Counted from the stretch's first letter, positions 8,889 to 19,360 are shown. The stretch is 64,000 nucleotides of DNA from Collinsella sp. AM33-4BH (GCF_003469205.1 NZ_QSIN01000005.1:118905-182904), one strand, 5' to 3'. Numbers and translations: made by a program. The notes: a model not told the origin generated them from the letters alone.

Positions 8889-9518
8889 TTACCCTCGCAG
8901 GTAGGCGATGGCGATCTGCGTGCGGTTACGTAGGCCCATTTTGGCAAGGATCGAGCTGATGTGGTTGCGTACGGTGCCTTCGCCCATGTAAGCGGCGGCG
9001 GCAATCTCCTTGTTATCGAGGCCGCGGGCGATGAGCTCGGCGACTTCGAACTCACGGTCGGTCAGGCTGGCAAAGGCGGCGGGTCGGCGAGGCGTGCTGG
9101 CATCGGCGCCTGTCCCGTCAAAATCGATGTCCTCGATCGCCTTGCCCTCGAGCACGCGTTTGCCGTCCATGACCTGCGCCAGTGCCGGTGGAATGGCGGC
9201 GACATCGGTCTTGATCAGGTAGCCGCGGGCGCCCAGTTTGAGCGCCGACACAATGTACTCGTCATCCGAGAATGTTGTCAGAAACACCACGCGCGCCGCA
9301 GGGTCGCGCTCGAGGATCTCGCGTGCCGCCGAAAGGCCGTCGCGCCCCGGCATCTGGATGTCGAGTAGCGCGATATCGGGCGCGTGCTCGGCGTAGAGCG
9401 CGACCGCGTCGTCGCCATTGGCGCCGGTACCCACCACCTCGATCTGCGGCTGTGCGCCCAGGATAATCTTGAGCGAATCGACCACCAAACGGTCGTCGTC
9501 GACAACTATGAGCCTCAT
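8889..9518 (-). CDS. NarL/FixJ-family response regulator (DesR-like)
   Basis: The 209-residue protein has an N-terminal receiver domain (acidic pocket VVDDD, phospho-acceptor Asp in LLDIQMPG near residue 53, Lys in LIKTD) and a C-terminal LuxR-type helix-turn-helix (LTDREFEVAELIARGLDNKE to TVRNHISSIL). It is the partner of the histidine kinase directly upstream: the kinase stop and this start overlap as ATGA, a sign of translational coupling. The kinase gene diverges from an ABC transporter at 10872, which is the likely target. The inducing signal is unknown. Confidence 0.9.
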   Translation of the reverse strand: MRLIVVDDDRLVVDSLKIILGAQPQIEVVGTGANGDDAVALYAEHAPDIALLDIQMPGRDGLSAAREILERDPAARVVFLTTFSDDEYIVSALKLGARGYLIKTDVAAIPPALAQVMDGKRVLEGKAIEDIDFDGTGADASTPRRPAAFASLTDREFEVAELIARGLDNKEIAAAAYMGEGTVRNHISSILAKMGLRNRTQIAIAYLRG

Positions 9519-10660
9519 CGGGCCTCATCTCCTTGCTGTTTGGGAACGGTGGCAAACACACGCCAGCCGCCGGCGCCGGCGCGCGGGCCGGCGGTGAAGG
9601 TGCCGCCAAGCGCCTCGACGCGCTCGCGCATGGAGCCGAGCCCCATGCCCTCGGCGATGCCGCGACCGCCCGTCTGGGTCCCGCCCGTGCCATCGTCGGT
9701 AACGATGAGCTGGTAAAACGATGGATGCTCCAAGCATCGCACAACAACGTTTTGCGCGCGGGCGTGGCGCATGGTGTTGGAGAGCGCCTCGCGCAGGACC
9801 GCCGCAAAGCAGTTGGTGATGTTGGCGGGCGCATGCTCGGCCAAAACCTCAAGCTCAATCTGCGGGCCGCCATCTGAGCACGCGCCTTCCACGATGCACT
9901 CGAGCTGTACGGAGAGGTCGGCGGCAGTGTCATTGAGCGCGTGGACGCTGGCGCGCACAAGTTGGAGCGCCTCGTCAACGGTGTGCTTGACGTCGGCGAA
10001 ATCGGCGGCAACCCTGGGCTCGTCGGCGTGCACGACGCGCAAGGCCTCGGTCTGCAGCGAGGCGCGTGTAAGTTGGTGGCCAACGCTATCGTGGATCTCG
10101 CGCGCGATGCGGGCGCGTTCGGCGAGTGTCGCGAGCTCGACTTCGTAGTCCTGGCGGTCGGCAAGGTCACGGTTGCGCGCTTCGAGCGCGAGGGCTCGTT
10201 CCTGCAGCTCGTCGCGGATGCGGCGCATGCGCTGCTGCTCGCGCTCCAACTGGGCGGTACGCAGTGACAGTAGGGTGGCGGCGACTGAAAGGATGGCGGT
10301 CAGCAGGAGCGTTCGAGCGGCAAGCGCGTCGGCGCGAAGGTCCGCGACGAGTGCAAAGACAAAGGCGACGCCAATGCCCAGCGCGACCCAAACGCGTTCA
10401 CGGCGCACGCGCCGCGCGATGTCATAGAGGGCGAGGGGCGCAAACGGCACAAACGGCGGCACGAAGACAGCCGCGATGATGTAAGCGTAGCTCGCGGCCT
10501 CGCTTGTGCGGCTCGTGCGTTCCTTCTGTGCGAGCTCGGCCAGCGAGGTGGCAATAACGCCAAGGCAAAACGCCGCGACCAGGCGAGCGTCCACAGCAAG
10601 GCCCGTGGCGGCCGCAATGCAGCACGCCAGCACGATCGATTTGTCGAAAAGCCTGTTCAT
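9515..10660 (-). CDS. Membrane sensor histidine kinase, HisKA_3 type
   Basis: The 381-residue kinase begins with several hydrophobic segments (about residues 8-130) and a short coiled coil. A dimerisation/phosphorylation helix with the acceptor His in REIHDSVGHQL follows, and then an HATPase domain with N-box NTMRHA and glycine boxes DDGTGG and GMGLGSM. I place the start at the ATG ending at 10660, because a longer in-frame extension to 10906 is arginine- and cysteine-rich, looks non-coding and would overlap the divergent ABC gene. It senses an unknown, possibly envelope, signal and phosphorylates the adjacent regulator. The architecture matches DesK/LiaS-like kinases that control ABC exporters. 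Confidence 0.87.
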   Translation of the reverse strand: MNRLFDKSIVLACCIAAATGLAVDARLVAAFCLGVIATSLAELAQKERTSRTSEAASYAYIIAAVFVPPFVPFAPLALYDIARRVRRERVWVALGIGVAFVFALVADLRADALAARTLLLTAILSVAATLLSLRTAQLEREQQRMRRIRDELQERALALEARNRDLADRQDYEVELATLAERARIAREIHDSVGHQLTRASLQTEALRVVHADEPRVAADFADVKHTVDEALQLVRASVHALNDTAADLSVQLECIVEGACSDGGPQIELEVLAEHAPANITNCFAAVLREALSNTMRHARAQNVVVRCLEHPSFYQLIVTDDGTGGTQTGGRGIAEGMGLGSMRERVEALGGTFTAGPRAGAGGWRVFATVPKQQGDEAR

Positions 10661-10871
10661 ACGGGTATTGTACGCGAAGCCGCGCGCGGGGGAGGCGCCG
10701 CCCGGGGCAACCGTGACATTCCTCCCGCGCGGCAAAGCGGCGTCGATCGCTCGCGCGAGCGGGGGTTTCGCCTCCGCCCCCTCGCACTCGTGACAAAGCT
10801 CACTGGTGCGCGCCGTCCGCTCCTGCGATGATGCAATCGTACCGGGCCACGACCAACAGAAGGGCCGCCTC

Positions 10872-11810
10872 ATGACAGACATCGTCCACGTCGAAAACCT
10901 CGTCAAGCGCTACGATGACCTTATTGCGCTCGACCACTTTAACCTGAGCATCGCCCCCGGCGAGATCTTTGGCCTGCTGGGCCCCAACGGCTCGGGCAAA
11001 ACCACGTCCATCAACTGTATCTTGCAGCTGCTTGCCTACGACAAAGGCACCATTGAGCTGTTCGGCGAGCCCATGACGCCCACCCGCTACGACCTTAAGC
11101 GTCGCGTCGGCGTGGTGCCACAGCAGGTGGCGGTGTTCGACGAGCTCACCGTGCGCGAAAACATCGACTATTTCTGCAGCCTCTACGTCAACGACCGCAA
11201 GCGCCGCCGCGCGCTGGTGGACGAGGCGATCGACTTTGTCGGCCTGGGCGACTTTACCAAGTTTCGTCCCGGAAAGCTCTCGGGCGGCTTGGCACGCCGC
11301 CTCAACATTGCCTGTGGCATCGCGCACAAGCCCGAGCTCATCTTCTTTGACGAGCCCACGGTGGCAGTCGATCCGCAGAGCCGCAACGCTATCCTGGAGG
11401 GCATCTGCCGCCTGCGCGACGAGGGCGCCACGGTGGTGTACACCAGCCATTACATGGAGGAAGTCGAGCAGATCTGCAGCCGCATCATGATCATGGACGG
11501 CGGGCGCGTGCTGGCGCAGGGCACCAACGACGAGCTCAAGCGCATGATTCAGATGGGCGAGCGCGTGACCGTCGAGGTCGGCGCCGTCGAGCCCGCCACA
11601 GTCGGGCGACTGCGCGTCCTCGAGCACGTGCTTTCGGTTGAGCTTTCCGGCGGCGAACTCGTCTGCACCTGCGAGGCAAGCCCGCACAACCTGGTGGACA
11701 TCCTCGACACGCTGCGTGCTGCCGACGTGGCGCTCGGCCGCGTGTGGAGCGAGCCACCGACCCTCAACGACGTGTTCCTCGAGATCACCGGCCGCGAGCT
11801 GCGCGACTAG
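10872..11810 (+). CDS. ABC exporter ATP-binding protein
   Basis: This 312-residue ATPase has Walker A GPNGSGKT, Q-loop VPQQ, signature LSGG, Walker B LIFFDEPT and a switch His in YTSHYMEE. A C-terminal extension of about 90 residues is typical of ABC-2 exporters of the DrrA/CcmA type. The start chosen is the ATG at 10872, preceded by AGAAGGG; a longer reading from 10806 lacks support. The next two genes encode the matching permeases, and the divergent two-component system probably controls it. Likely roles are drug, bacteriocin or lipid export. The substrate cannot be told from the sequence. Confidence 0.9.
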   Translation: MTDIVHVENLVKRYDDLIALDHFNLSIAPGEIFGLLGPNGSGKTTSINCILQLLAYDKGTIELFGEPMTPTRYDLKRRVGVVPQQVAVFDELTVRENIDYFCSLYVNDRKRRRALVDEAIDFVGLGDFTKFRPGKLSGGLARRLNIACGIAHKPELIFFDEPTVAVDPQSRNAILEGICRLRDEGATVVYTSHYMEEVEQICSRIMIMDGGRVLAQGTNDELKRMIQMGERVTVEVGAVEPATVGRLRVLEHVLSVELSGGELVCTCEASPHNLVDILDTLRAADVALGRVWSEPPTLNDVFLEITGRELRD

Positions 11811-11819
11811 GGGGCAGCC

Positions 11820-13007
11820 ATGTTCAACACCATTATCATTGCGGTCAAGACGCTGCTGCGCCGGCCGAGCACGTGGGTTTGGGGCGCGGTCTTTCCCGTC
11901 GCGCTTTCCACGATGTTCATGTTTATGTTTGCGAATCTCAGCTCCGACGGCACGGTCAACCCGGTGCCGGTGGCCATCGTAGCGGATGAGGCCTGGGACG
12001 CCTCGACCTTTAAGGACGTGACGACGTCGCTTGCCAAGGCAGGCGACGACCAGCTGCTCGAGATTCACGAGTGCGACGACGCAGCCGATGCGAACCGTGC
12101 GCTCAAGGCCGGCGAGGTCGCGGGCATCTATACGGTCGATGCCGCGGGCGCGCCCAAGCTCACGTTGCTTTCGAGCTATGACAGCTCGCGTGCCTCGTCC
12201 GTGCTCATCGATCGCAGCATCCTGGAGACGGTGGCGAGTTCGTATACGCAAAATGCCGAGCTCATGAGCCAGATTGCCCAAGACAACCCGGCGGCGCTCG
12301 CCGACCCGGAGGCGGTTGCGCGCGCCCTGTCACTCGAGGGCGGAACCCGTCGCGTGAGCTTGACGCGTGCCACGCCCGATGGCACGGTCATCTACTACTA
12401 CGCGCTCTTTGGCCTGGTCGCGATGATGTCTGCCGAGTTTGCCGCTTTGAGCGTCGTCGATTTGCAACCCAATCTGTCCGGCCTTGGCGCGCGTCGCTGC
12501 GTGGGCGGTCTCTCCAAGACGGCGTCGCTGGCCGGCATTTTTGTGGGCTCGTGGCTGGTTTCCTTTGCCTCGATGACGATCGCGATCGGCTACGTGCGCC
12601 TGGTCGTGGGCGTCGACTTTGGCGGGCGTGAGGGGCTGTGCCTCGTGGGCGGCGCTGCTTCCGCGCTTGCCGCGACGGGCCTGGGCCTTTTTGTAGGCAC
12701 GCTTCCCGTTAAGGGTGGCAAGGCATCCAAGTCGGGTATCCTCACGGGCTTTGCCACCACGTGTGCCCTGTTCGCCGGGCTCTACGGCGAGCCGGCGATG
12801 GCGCTTGCCGACGACGTCGCCCGCGCCTGCCCGGCCGAGTGCTGGCTCAACCCCGTCAAGCTCATCTGCGACATGTTCAATCGCCTGTATTTCTTTGAGG
12901 ACCTGGGGCCCTTCGCCGTTCGCGCCGGCGCGCTCGTCCTGATGGCCCTGGTGTTTGTCGCCGCCGCTACGCTGATCTTTGGAAGGAGCCGCTATGAGCA
13001 CCTTTAA
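11820..13007 (+). CDS. ABC-2 type permease
   Basis: The 395-residue membrane protein has one N-terminal hydrophobic segment (about residues 20-40). A long extracytoplasmic region of about 150 residues follows, then five or six membrane segments in the C-terminal half, which is the standard ABC-2 exporter layout. It begins nine bases after the ATPase and overlaps the start of the next permease. The two permeases have the same arrangement and probably form a heterodimer with two copies of the ATPase. Confidence 0.85.
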   Translation: MFNTIIIAVKTLLRRPSTWVWGAVFPVALSTMFMFMFANLSSDGTVNPVPVAIVADEAWDASTFKDVTTSLAKAGDDQLLEIHECDDAADANRALKAGEVAGIYTVDAAGAPKLTLLSSYDSSRASSVLIDRSILETVASSYTQNAELMSQIAQDNPAALADPEAVARALSLEGGTRRVSLTRATPDGTVIYYYALFGLVAMMSAEFAALSVVDLQPNLSGLGARRCVGGLSKTASLAGIFVGSWLVSFASMTIAIGYVRLVVGVDFGGREGLCLVGGAASALAATGLGLFVGTLPVKGGKASKSGILTGFATTCALFAGLYGEPAMALADDVARACPAECWLNPVKLICDMFNRLYFFEDLGPFAVRAGALVLMALVFVAAATLIFGRSRYEHL

Positions 13008-14199
13008 GACCGCGCTTCGCATGGCGCTGGCGCACCCGTTCTACCTGCTCATCTATACGGTGTTCATCTCGCTCATGGGCGTATTCATCGCGGCTTCGGT
13101 GAGCTGGAACTCGTCACAGCTCGCCGAGTACAAGTCCTACGATGCCAACGTGATCGTGGTCGACCGCGACGACAGCGACCTTTCGCGTGCGCTTACCAAG
13201 CATCTGGGTTCGCGCTTTGAGCTGGTCACGGGCGTCGGCGACGACACCTACGATCTCGCGGATGCGCTCTCCAAGAGCAACAGCGCCAAAGGCAGCGCCG
13301 ACTGCGTGTTCTTTATCCCGGAGGGGTTTGAGGACGATCTTGTTGCAGCCGCCCGCGCGGGGGAGTCCCTGCCCAAGCTCGATGTGACCTACGGCGCCGG
13401 CACCATGGCGGCGGCGCTTTCGTCTGCCGAGGCCTCACGCTGGATTTCGCTCGCGGGCGCTGCGGCCGCACTAGAGCCCGCCGCCTCTAATGGCAGCGTC
13501 GCCAAGGCCGCCGAACATGCCGCCGCCAAGCGCGCCGAGGTCGAGATTGAGCAGGTCAAAGTTGACTCGACAGCCGCCGCCACGCTCGAGTCGTACTTCA
13601 ACTTTGGCGCGTACGCGATTATCTCGTCGGTCATCGTGTCGGTGGGGCTGGTGTTCTCGGGCATGAACGAGCCCGAGCGCGTGCGTCGTATGGATGCCGG
13701 CCCAATCTCCGAGCGCCGGCGTTCGCTTGCCGTGTTCGCGGCTGCCGCGGTGCTCACCGTCTGCATATGGTTTGTGTCGAGCATGATGGGTGTCGTGGGC
13801 TTTGCCGGCGCGGTCGCCGAGGTCGGCGTGGGCCGTGTGTGCCTGGCGCTGGCGGCGACGTTTGCCCTGGCGTGCACGCCGCTGGCCGTTGGCTTTGCCC
13901 TTTCGAGCCTGGGCGCGCGCGAGGAGCTGCTCAACGGTGTGGGCAACTTACTCGGCATGCTCATGACGTTTTTGGGTGGCGCCTGGATGCCGCTGTCGCT
14001 CATGGGCTCGGCCGTGCAGACCGTGGCGCATTTTGTGCCGACGTTTTGGGTGAACGACGCGATCGGCAAGGCGCTCGCCGCGGACCTGACGTCCACCGTG
14101 CTGGGCGACATCGCCTGCGACCTGGGCATCACGGTACTCTTCGCCGCCGCCATCGCCGCCGTAGGCCTGGCCCTCACGCGCGCCAAATCCCATGCCTAG
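12994..14199 (+). CDS. ABC-2 type permease, second subunit
   Basis: A 401-residue permease with the same plan as its neighbour: an N-terminal membrane segment, an alanine-rich external domain of about 170 residues, then five or six membrane segments. The ATG at 12994 has the ribosome site GGAAGGAG inside the upstream gene, giving a 14-base overlap. A TTG at 12979 would add five residues but sits before that site, so I reject it. It completes a three-gene ABC exporter next to a two-component system. Confidence 0.85.
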   Translation: MSTFKTALRMALAHPFYLLIYTVFISLMGVFIAASVSWNSSQLAEYKSYDANVIVVDRDDSDLSRALTKHLGSRFELVTGVGDDTYDLADALSKSNSAKGSADCVFFIPEGFEDDLVAAARAGESLPKLDVTYGAGTMAAALSSAEASRWISLAGAAAALEPAASNGSVAKAAEHAAAKRAEVEIEQVKVDSTAAATLESYFNFGAYAIISSVIVSVGLVFSGMNEPERVRRMDAGPISERRRSLAVFAAAAVLTVCIWFVSSMMGVVGFAGAVAEVGVGRVCLALAATFALACTPLAVGFALSSLGAREELLNGVGNLLGMLMTFLGGAWMPLSLMGSAVQTVAHFVPTFWVNDAIGKALAADLTSTVLGDIACDLGITVLFAAAIAAVGLALTRAKSHA

Positions 14200-14209
14200 C
14201 CGTAACCCG

Positions 14210-14398
14210 TCACTTGGGGACGTTCTTAAACGACTAGTCATCGGGGACAGTCTTTGCCGATTCGCCGGTTCGCCAGCAGGGCTGGCAGGGACTGTCCCAA
14301 TATGTCGGCACTTGGGGACGCTCCTTTCCTGCCGGCACTCATTGGGGACAGACTTAAATGAGCGATTTCACTCATTTAAGTCTGTCCCCAATGAGTAG
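14210..14398 (+). repeat. GGGGAC-type REP-like repeat cluster with a 26 bp palindrome
   Basis: Several units of the form TTGGGGACGTTCTTAA or TTGGGGACAG occur here. The last part is a perfect inverted repeat, 14337-14362 and 14371-14396 (26 bp arms, 8 bp loop), containing GGGGACAGACTTAAATGAG. Related units occur at 17884-17988, 26341-26371, 47870-48050 and 56727-56785. It lies after the last exporter gene and could also end transcription. Confidence 0.8.
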
Positions 14399-14492
14399 GT
14401 TGGAAAAAAGTCGCGCACGTCGCTTAAAAATAGTTCGCCCAGGTTTACTATTACCCTAGAAAAGTAGCAGAAGGCTAACAACGGGGGATAAC

Positions 14493-15206
<714 letters not shown>

Positions 15207-15214
15207 GCGGCGCC

Positions 15215-17881
15215 ATGACACCTCTCGCAAAACGTCTCCCGCGCGAGCTGCGCCGCAATATCGGCAAGTACCTGGGCATCTTTTTGCTTATGTGCGGAAG
15301 CATCGCCCTTACCTCGGGCTTTTTGCTCGCGGCGCATTCCATCGGCTGCCTCATCGACGACATGCGCGACGAGTACACGATCGAGGACGGCCGCGTGACC
15401 ACCTCCTTCGAGGCTACCAAAGACCAGCTCAAGGCCGCCGATGATGCAGCCGGCGACGTCGACGGCGTTACGTTCTACAAGAACTTCTCTATCGACGCCA
15501 TCATCAAAAAGGCGTCCGGCGACGATGGCACCAAGCGCACCCTGCGCACCTACGCGCATCGCACCAAGGTCGACATTGCGTCCTACTGCGAAGGCAAGCA
15601 GCCAAAGGCGGACAACGAGGTGGCTATCGACCGCGTCTTTGCCACCAATAACGACCTCGCCATCGGCGATAAGGTCGAGCTCGAGGGGCGCACCTACACC
15701 ATCTGCGGCATCATGACGCAGCCCGATAGCCAGGCGCTGTTCCTCGACAATTCGGACTTTACGGTGAACACCATCACGTACGGCGTGGCCGAGGTCACTG
15801 ACGCCGGCTTTACCGCGCTCGAGGATGCCGGCGGCGCGCCTGCCTACACCTACTCCTTTACCTTTACCGACCGCGATCTCCCCACCGCGGATCGCATCGA
15901 TGCGGAGCAGGATATGGTCGAGGCGCTGACCGATGCCGATGCGCGCGTGGACGATCTGATCGATGCCGATTCCAATCAGGGCATTGGCTATGCGCGCGAT
16001 GACGTGGACGGCGATTCCATGATGTGGATGACGCTGCTCAATATTATCATCGTGATCATGGCGTTCGTCTTTGTGGTCCTTACCGACGCCACCATCGAGG
16101 AGGAGAGCGCCATCATCGGCACGCTGCTCGCCAGCGGCTATCGCCGCCGCGAGATCGTGCTGCACTACCTGGCACTTCCCGCCATCGTGGGCGTGCTCGC
16201 GGCACTTTTGGGCACCGCGCTCGGCGTTGCGTTCTTTACCGAGCCCATGCGCGGCCTCTATTACGGTTCGTACAGCCTGCCTCCCTTCCAGGTGTATTGG
16301 AGCTGGGAGATCTTCGTGAAGTGTGCCGTGGTCCCCGCCGCTGCGCTCATCCTCATCACGCTGGTGGGCCTGCTTCGCAAGATGGGCAAGACGCCGTTGC
16401 AGTTCCTTCGTCACGAGGCGAGCGGCAAATCGGGCACCAAGCGCGGCCTGCAGCTGCCGGAGTGCATGGGCTTTGTCTCGCGCTTCCGCCTGCGCGTCTT
16501 CCTGCGCAACCTGGGCAACTTCGCCACGCTCTTCGTGGGCATTGCATTCGCCTCGCTGCTGCTGCTCCTTGGCCTGGCGATTTTGCCCACGATGACGCAC
16601 TACGCCGACAACCTCGAGACGAGCCTGGTCGCCGAGCATCAGTACACACTCAAGGCGCCGCTGGAGCTCGAGGGCACTACCGAGGAGCGCGAGCAGTGGT
16701 CGGCACTCGAGCGCTTGCAGTCGGTTGACGGCGCGCTGCTTTCTGCCGCCCAGGATGCCGATGACGAGCTTGACGGCGCGGCCGATGCGGCGCAGACGGC
16801 AGCCGATGCCGCGACCGCATCTCCGTCTGCCGAGAGCCTGACCGCAGCGCAGGATGCGCTTGCCAAGGTCCAGGACAAGAAGGATGCGCTTTATGCGCGC
16901 CTCGATGACCTTGCCGATGCTCTCGGCTGCGACCGCGATGAGGCTATCGACCTGATCGACAAGGCCTCTAAGATCGACGCTGACAACGACGATATCCACC
17001 CGGTCAACACGATCGACAACGGTGTAGCCAAGATTGCACAGGCCGAGAAATACGCCGTCTACCAGCTGCAGTACGACCGCGGCGACGGTAATGGCGAGGA
17101 GACGATTTCTGTCTACGGCATCTCGTCCGATTCGCGCTACTGGAAGGGCCTCAACATCGGCGATGGCCGCGTCGTCTTTGGCGGCGGTCTGCTCGATAAG
17201 TTTGGCTGGAGCGAGGGCCAGAAGGTCACGCTCAGCGACAAGTACGAGGGCGAGCATTATTCCTTTGAGTACGCGGGCAAGGACTGTGCCTGGGGCTCCA
17301 AGTCGGACATGAACATCTATATGAGCATCGATGACTTTAACGAGCTGTTCGACAACGATGCCGCCTACTTTAACGGCTATGTGAGCAACGAGAAGCTCGA
17401 CCTCGACGCGCGCTACTTTGCCGGCGACACCACGCCCGACGACATGCGCGCCGTGGGTGACCAGTTCATCGGCATGATGAGCAAAATGATCGGAATGATG
17501 ATCGGGCTCGCGGTGTTTATCTTCCTGCTGTTTATGTACCTGCTGACCAAAGCGGTGATCGACCATAGCGCCCGTTCGATCAGCTACATGAAAGTCTTTG
17601 GCTATCGCGATAGTGAGATCTCGCATCTGTACATCCGCTCGATCACGCTGTGCGTGGCGGCGTCGCTCGTGCTGAGCCTGCCGGTCATTATTGGCTCGCT
17701 CACGGCCATCTTCCGCTCGATGCTGCTCGCCTATAACGGCAATATCGAGATTTACGTGCCCGCTTGGTCCATGGCGGCGTGCGTGGGCATCGGCTTTGCA
17801 ACGTACCTGGTCGTGGCGCTGCTACACACGCGCTCTATCAAGCGCGTCAGCCTGGCCGAAGCCCTCAAGGTGCAAGAGTAG
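15215..17881 (+). CDS. FtsX-like ABC permease with two core domains and a coiled coil
   Basis: The 888-residue permease has an N-terminal membrane segment (about residues 20-45), an external domain and a first FtsX-like group of three membrane segments (about 275-390). A second segment near 440-460 leads into an alanine- and aspartate-rich, heptad-like helical region at about 490-570. A further external domain and a second FtsX group (about 750-870) follow. The layout resembles large predicted antibiotic-resistance or lipid-type permeases paired with MacB-like ATPases. The ATG at 15215 follows the ATPase stop by eight bases; a TTG at 15200 would overlap and lacks a ribosome site. The coiled coil may project outside the cell. 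Confidence 0.87.
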   Translation: MTPLAKRLPRELRRNIGKYLGIFLLMCGSIALTSGFLLAAHSIGCLIDDMRDEYTIEDGRVTTSFEATKDQLKAADDAAGDVDGVTFYKNFSIDAIIKKASGDDGTKRTLRTYAHRTKVDIASYCEGKQPKADNEVAIDRVFATNNDLAIGDKVELEGRTYTICGIMTQPDSQALFLDNSDFTVNTITYGVAEVTDAGFTALEDAGGAPAYTYSFTFTDRDLPTADRIDAEQDMVEALTDADARVDDLIDADSNQGIGYARDDVDGDSMMWMTLLNIIIVIMAFVFVVLTDATIEEESAIIGTLLASGYRRREIVLHYLALPAIVGVLAALLGTALGVAFFTEPMRGLYYGSYSLPPFQVYWSWEIFVKCAVVPAAALILITLVGLLRKMGKTPLQFLRHEASGKSGTKRGLQLPECMGFVSRFRLRVFLRNLGNFATLFVGIAFASLLLLLGLAILPTMTHYADNLETSLVAEHQYTLKAPLELEGTTEEREQWSALERLQSVDGALLSAAQDADDELDGAADAAQTAADAATASPSAESLTAAQDALAKVQDKKDALYARLDDLADALGCDRDEAIDLIDKASKIDADNDDIHPVNTIDNGVAKIAQAEKYAVYQLQYDRGDGNGEETISVYGISSDSRYWKGLNIGDGRVVFGGGLLDKFGWSEGQKVTLSDKYEGEHYSFEYAGKDCAWGSKSDMNIYMSIDDFNELFDNDAAYFNGYVSNEKLDLDARYFAGDTTPDDMRAVGDQFIGMMSKMIGMMIGLAVFIFLLFMYLLTKAVIDHSARSISYMKVFGYRDSEISHLYIRSITLCVAASLVLSLPVIIGSLTAIFRSMLLAYNGNIEIYVPAWSMAACVGIGFATYLVVALLHTRSIKRVSLAEALKVQE

Positions 17882-17883
17882 CA

Positions 17884-17988
17884 ATTGGGGACGTTCTTAA
17901 ACGACTAGTCGTTGGGGACAGTCTTTGCCGGATCGCCGGCTCGCTGGCCGGGCGGCAAGCACTCATTTAAGTCTGTCCCCAATGAGTG
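17884..17988 (+). repeat. GGGGAC-type REP-like repeats
   Basis: The stretch starts with the same TTGGGGACGTTCTTAA unit and GACTAGTC spacer as 14210-14250. It ends with a GTCTGTCCCCAATGAGTG unit in the opposite orientation. No gene fits. Confidence 0.7.
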
Positions 17989-17995
17989 CCTGTGC

Positions 17996-18026
17996 TTGAC
18001 TTCAACCCCACTTCACCGGGTACCAT
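17996..18026 (+). promoter_or_regulatory. Candidate MerR-type promoter of the DUF362 gene (19 bp spacer)
   Basis: TTGACT at 17996-18001 and TACCAT at 18021-18026 are separated by 19 bp, longer than the usual 17 and typical of promoters twisted into shape by MerR-family activators. Two ACTTCA repeats at 17999-18004 and 18010-18015 lie one helical turn apart inside it. The activator is not in this window. Confidence 0.4.
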
Positions 18027-18068
18027 CCTCTATGTCTGTAACGCCATATAGACCGAGGGGATATATCT

Positions 18069-19274
18069 ATGACCGCAACTGCACCCGCAGCACCTGCCAA
18101 GGTGTATTTTACCAACCTGCGCACGCACGGCCGCGAGAGCCAGCTCGACAAGCTCAAGCGCCTCATTCGCCGCGCCGGCATCGAGCAGATCGACTTCGAG
18201 AACAAGTTTGTCGCCATCAAGATTCACTTTGGCGAGCTGGGCAACCTGAGCTTTTTGCGCCCCAACTACGCCCGCGCCGTCGCGGATGTCGTGAAGGAGC
18301 TGGGCGGCAAGCCCTTCCTCACCGACTGCAATACGCTCTATGTCGGTAGCCGCAAAAACGCGCTCGAGCACATCGACACCGCCTACCAGAACGGCTTTAC
18401 CCCGTACGCCACAGGCTGCCAGATCATCATCGCCGACGGCCTCAAGGGTACCGACGAGGCGCTCGTCCCGGTCGAGGGCGGTGAGTACGTGCGCGAGGCA
18501 AAGATCGGTCAGGCGCTCATGGATGCCGATATCGTGATCAGCCTCACCCACTTTAAGGGCCATGAGCAGGCCGGTTTTGGCGGCGCCATGAAGAACCTGG
18601 GCATGGGAGGCGGCAGCCGTGCCGGCAAGATGGAGCAGCATGCCGCCGGCAAGCCGAACGTCGCGACTGAGCACTGCGTTGGCTGCCGTGCCTGCGAAAA
18701 GATCTGTGCGCACAACGCCATCTCGTTTGACGATACCCGCGAGCGCGAGCTTGCCAACGGCAGCACTCGCACGGTTCACGTGGCTGCCATCGACCACGAT
18801 CGCTGCGTGGGCTGCGGACGCTGCATTGCGGCGTGCAACCAGGACTGCATCAAGCCCGACTATGATGCCGCGGCCGACGTACTCAACTACAAGATCGCCG
18901 AGTACACGAAGGCCATTGTTCAGGATCGCCCCAGCTTCCACATCTCGCTCGCCATGGACATCAGCCCCAACTGCGACTGCCATCCCGAAAACGACACGCC
19001 TATCGTCAACGATATCGGCATGTTCGCGAGCTTCGACCCGGTCGCCATCGATCAGGCCTGTGCCGATGCCGTCCTGGCATCCGAGCCGCTGCCTAACACC
19101 GAGCTTACCGACAGCGCGGCCAAGATGGAGCATAATCACGAGCATCTGGAGGGCGAGCAGGCCAAGGATCCCTTCTGCATCACGCATCCCGACACCGACT
19201 GGCGCGCGTGCATCGCGCATGCCGAGAAGATCGGCCTGGGCACGAGCAAGTACGAGCTCATCGAGGTCAAATAG
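18069..19274 (+). CDS. DUF362 protein with two [4Fe-4S] ferredoxin motifs
   Basis: The 401-residue protein combines a DUF362 domain (residues about 10-200 and 280-345, with the IKIHFGE and LTHFKGHEQAGFGG motifs) with an internal ferredoxin domain. That domain has CVGCRACEKICA near 199-210 and CVGCGRCIAACNQD near 244-257. Such proteins are common in anaerobes and are thought to be electron carriers or cofactor enzymes, but no reaction is established. A histidine- and aspartate-rich stretch near 350 (MEHNHEHLE) may bind metal. It is a single gene with a strong terminator after it and a possible MerR-type promoter before it. Confidence 0.85.
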   Translation: MTATAPAAPAKVYFTNLRTHGRESQLDKLKRLIRRAGIEQIDFENKFVAIKIHFGELGNLSFLRPNYARAVADVVKELGGKPFLTDCNTLYVGSRKNALEHIDTAYQNGFTPYATGCQIIIADGLKGTDEALVPVEGGEYVREAKIGQALMDADIVISLTHFKGHEQAGFGGAMKNLGMGGGSRAGKMEQHAAGKPNVATEHCVGCRACEKICAHNAISFDDTRERELANGSTRTVHVAAIDHDRCVGCGRCIAACNQDCIKPDYDAAADVLNYKIAEYTKAIVQDRPSFHISLAMDISPNCDCHPENDTPIVNDIGMFASFDPVAIDQACADAVLASEPLPNTELTDSAAKMEHNHEHLEGEQAKDPFCITHPDTDWRACIAHAEKIGLGTSKYELIEVK

Positions 19275-19321
19275 CACCTAGTTATTGGACATATCAAGCG
19301 CATTCGTGGCTTAATTCAAGC

Positions 19322-19360
19322 AAAATCCGCCCGCGAGCACAGCGCTCGCGGGCGGATTTT
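19322..19360 (+). terminator. Bidirectional terminator between the DUF362 gene and the hydrolase
   Basis: A perfect 17 bp stem (19322-19338 with 19344-19360, loop ACAGC) is flanked by AAAA and TTTT. It can end transcription from both converging genes. Confidence 0.85.

Noticed and set aside
9515-10906. Longer histidine kinase starting at 10906
   Set aside because: The extra 82 residues are not hydrophobic or conserved-looking, and the start would lie inside the divergent ABC gene. The ATG ending at 10660 precedes the first membrane segment.
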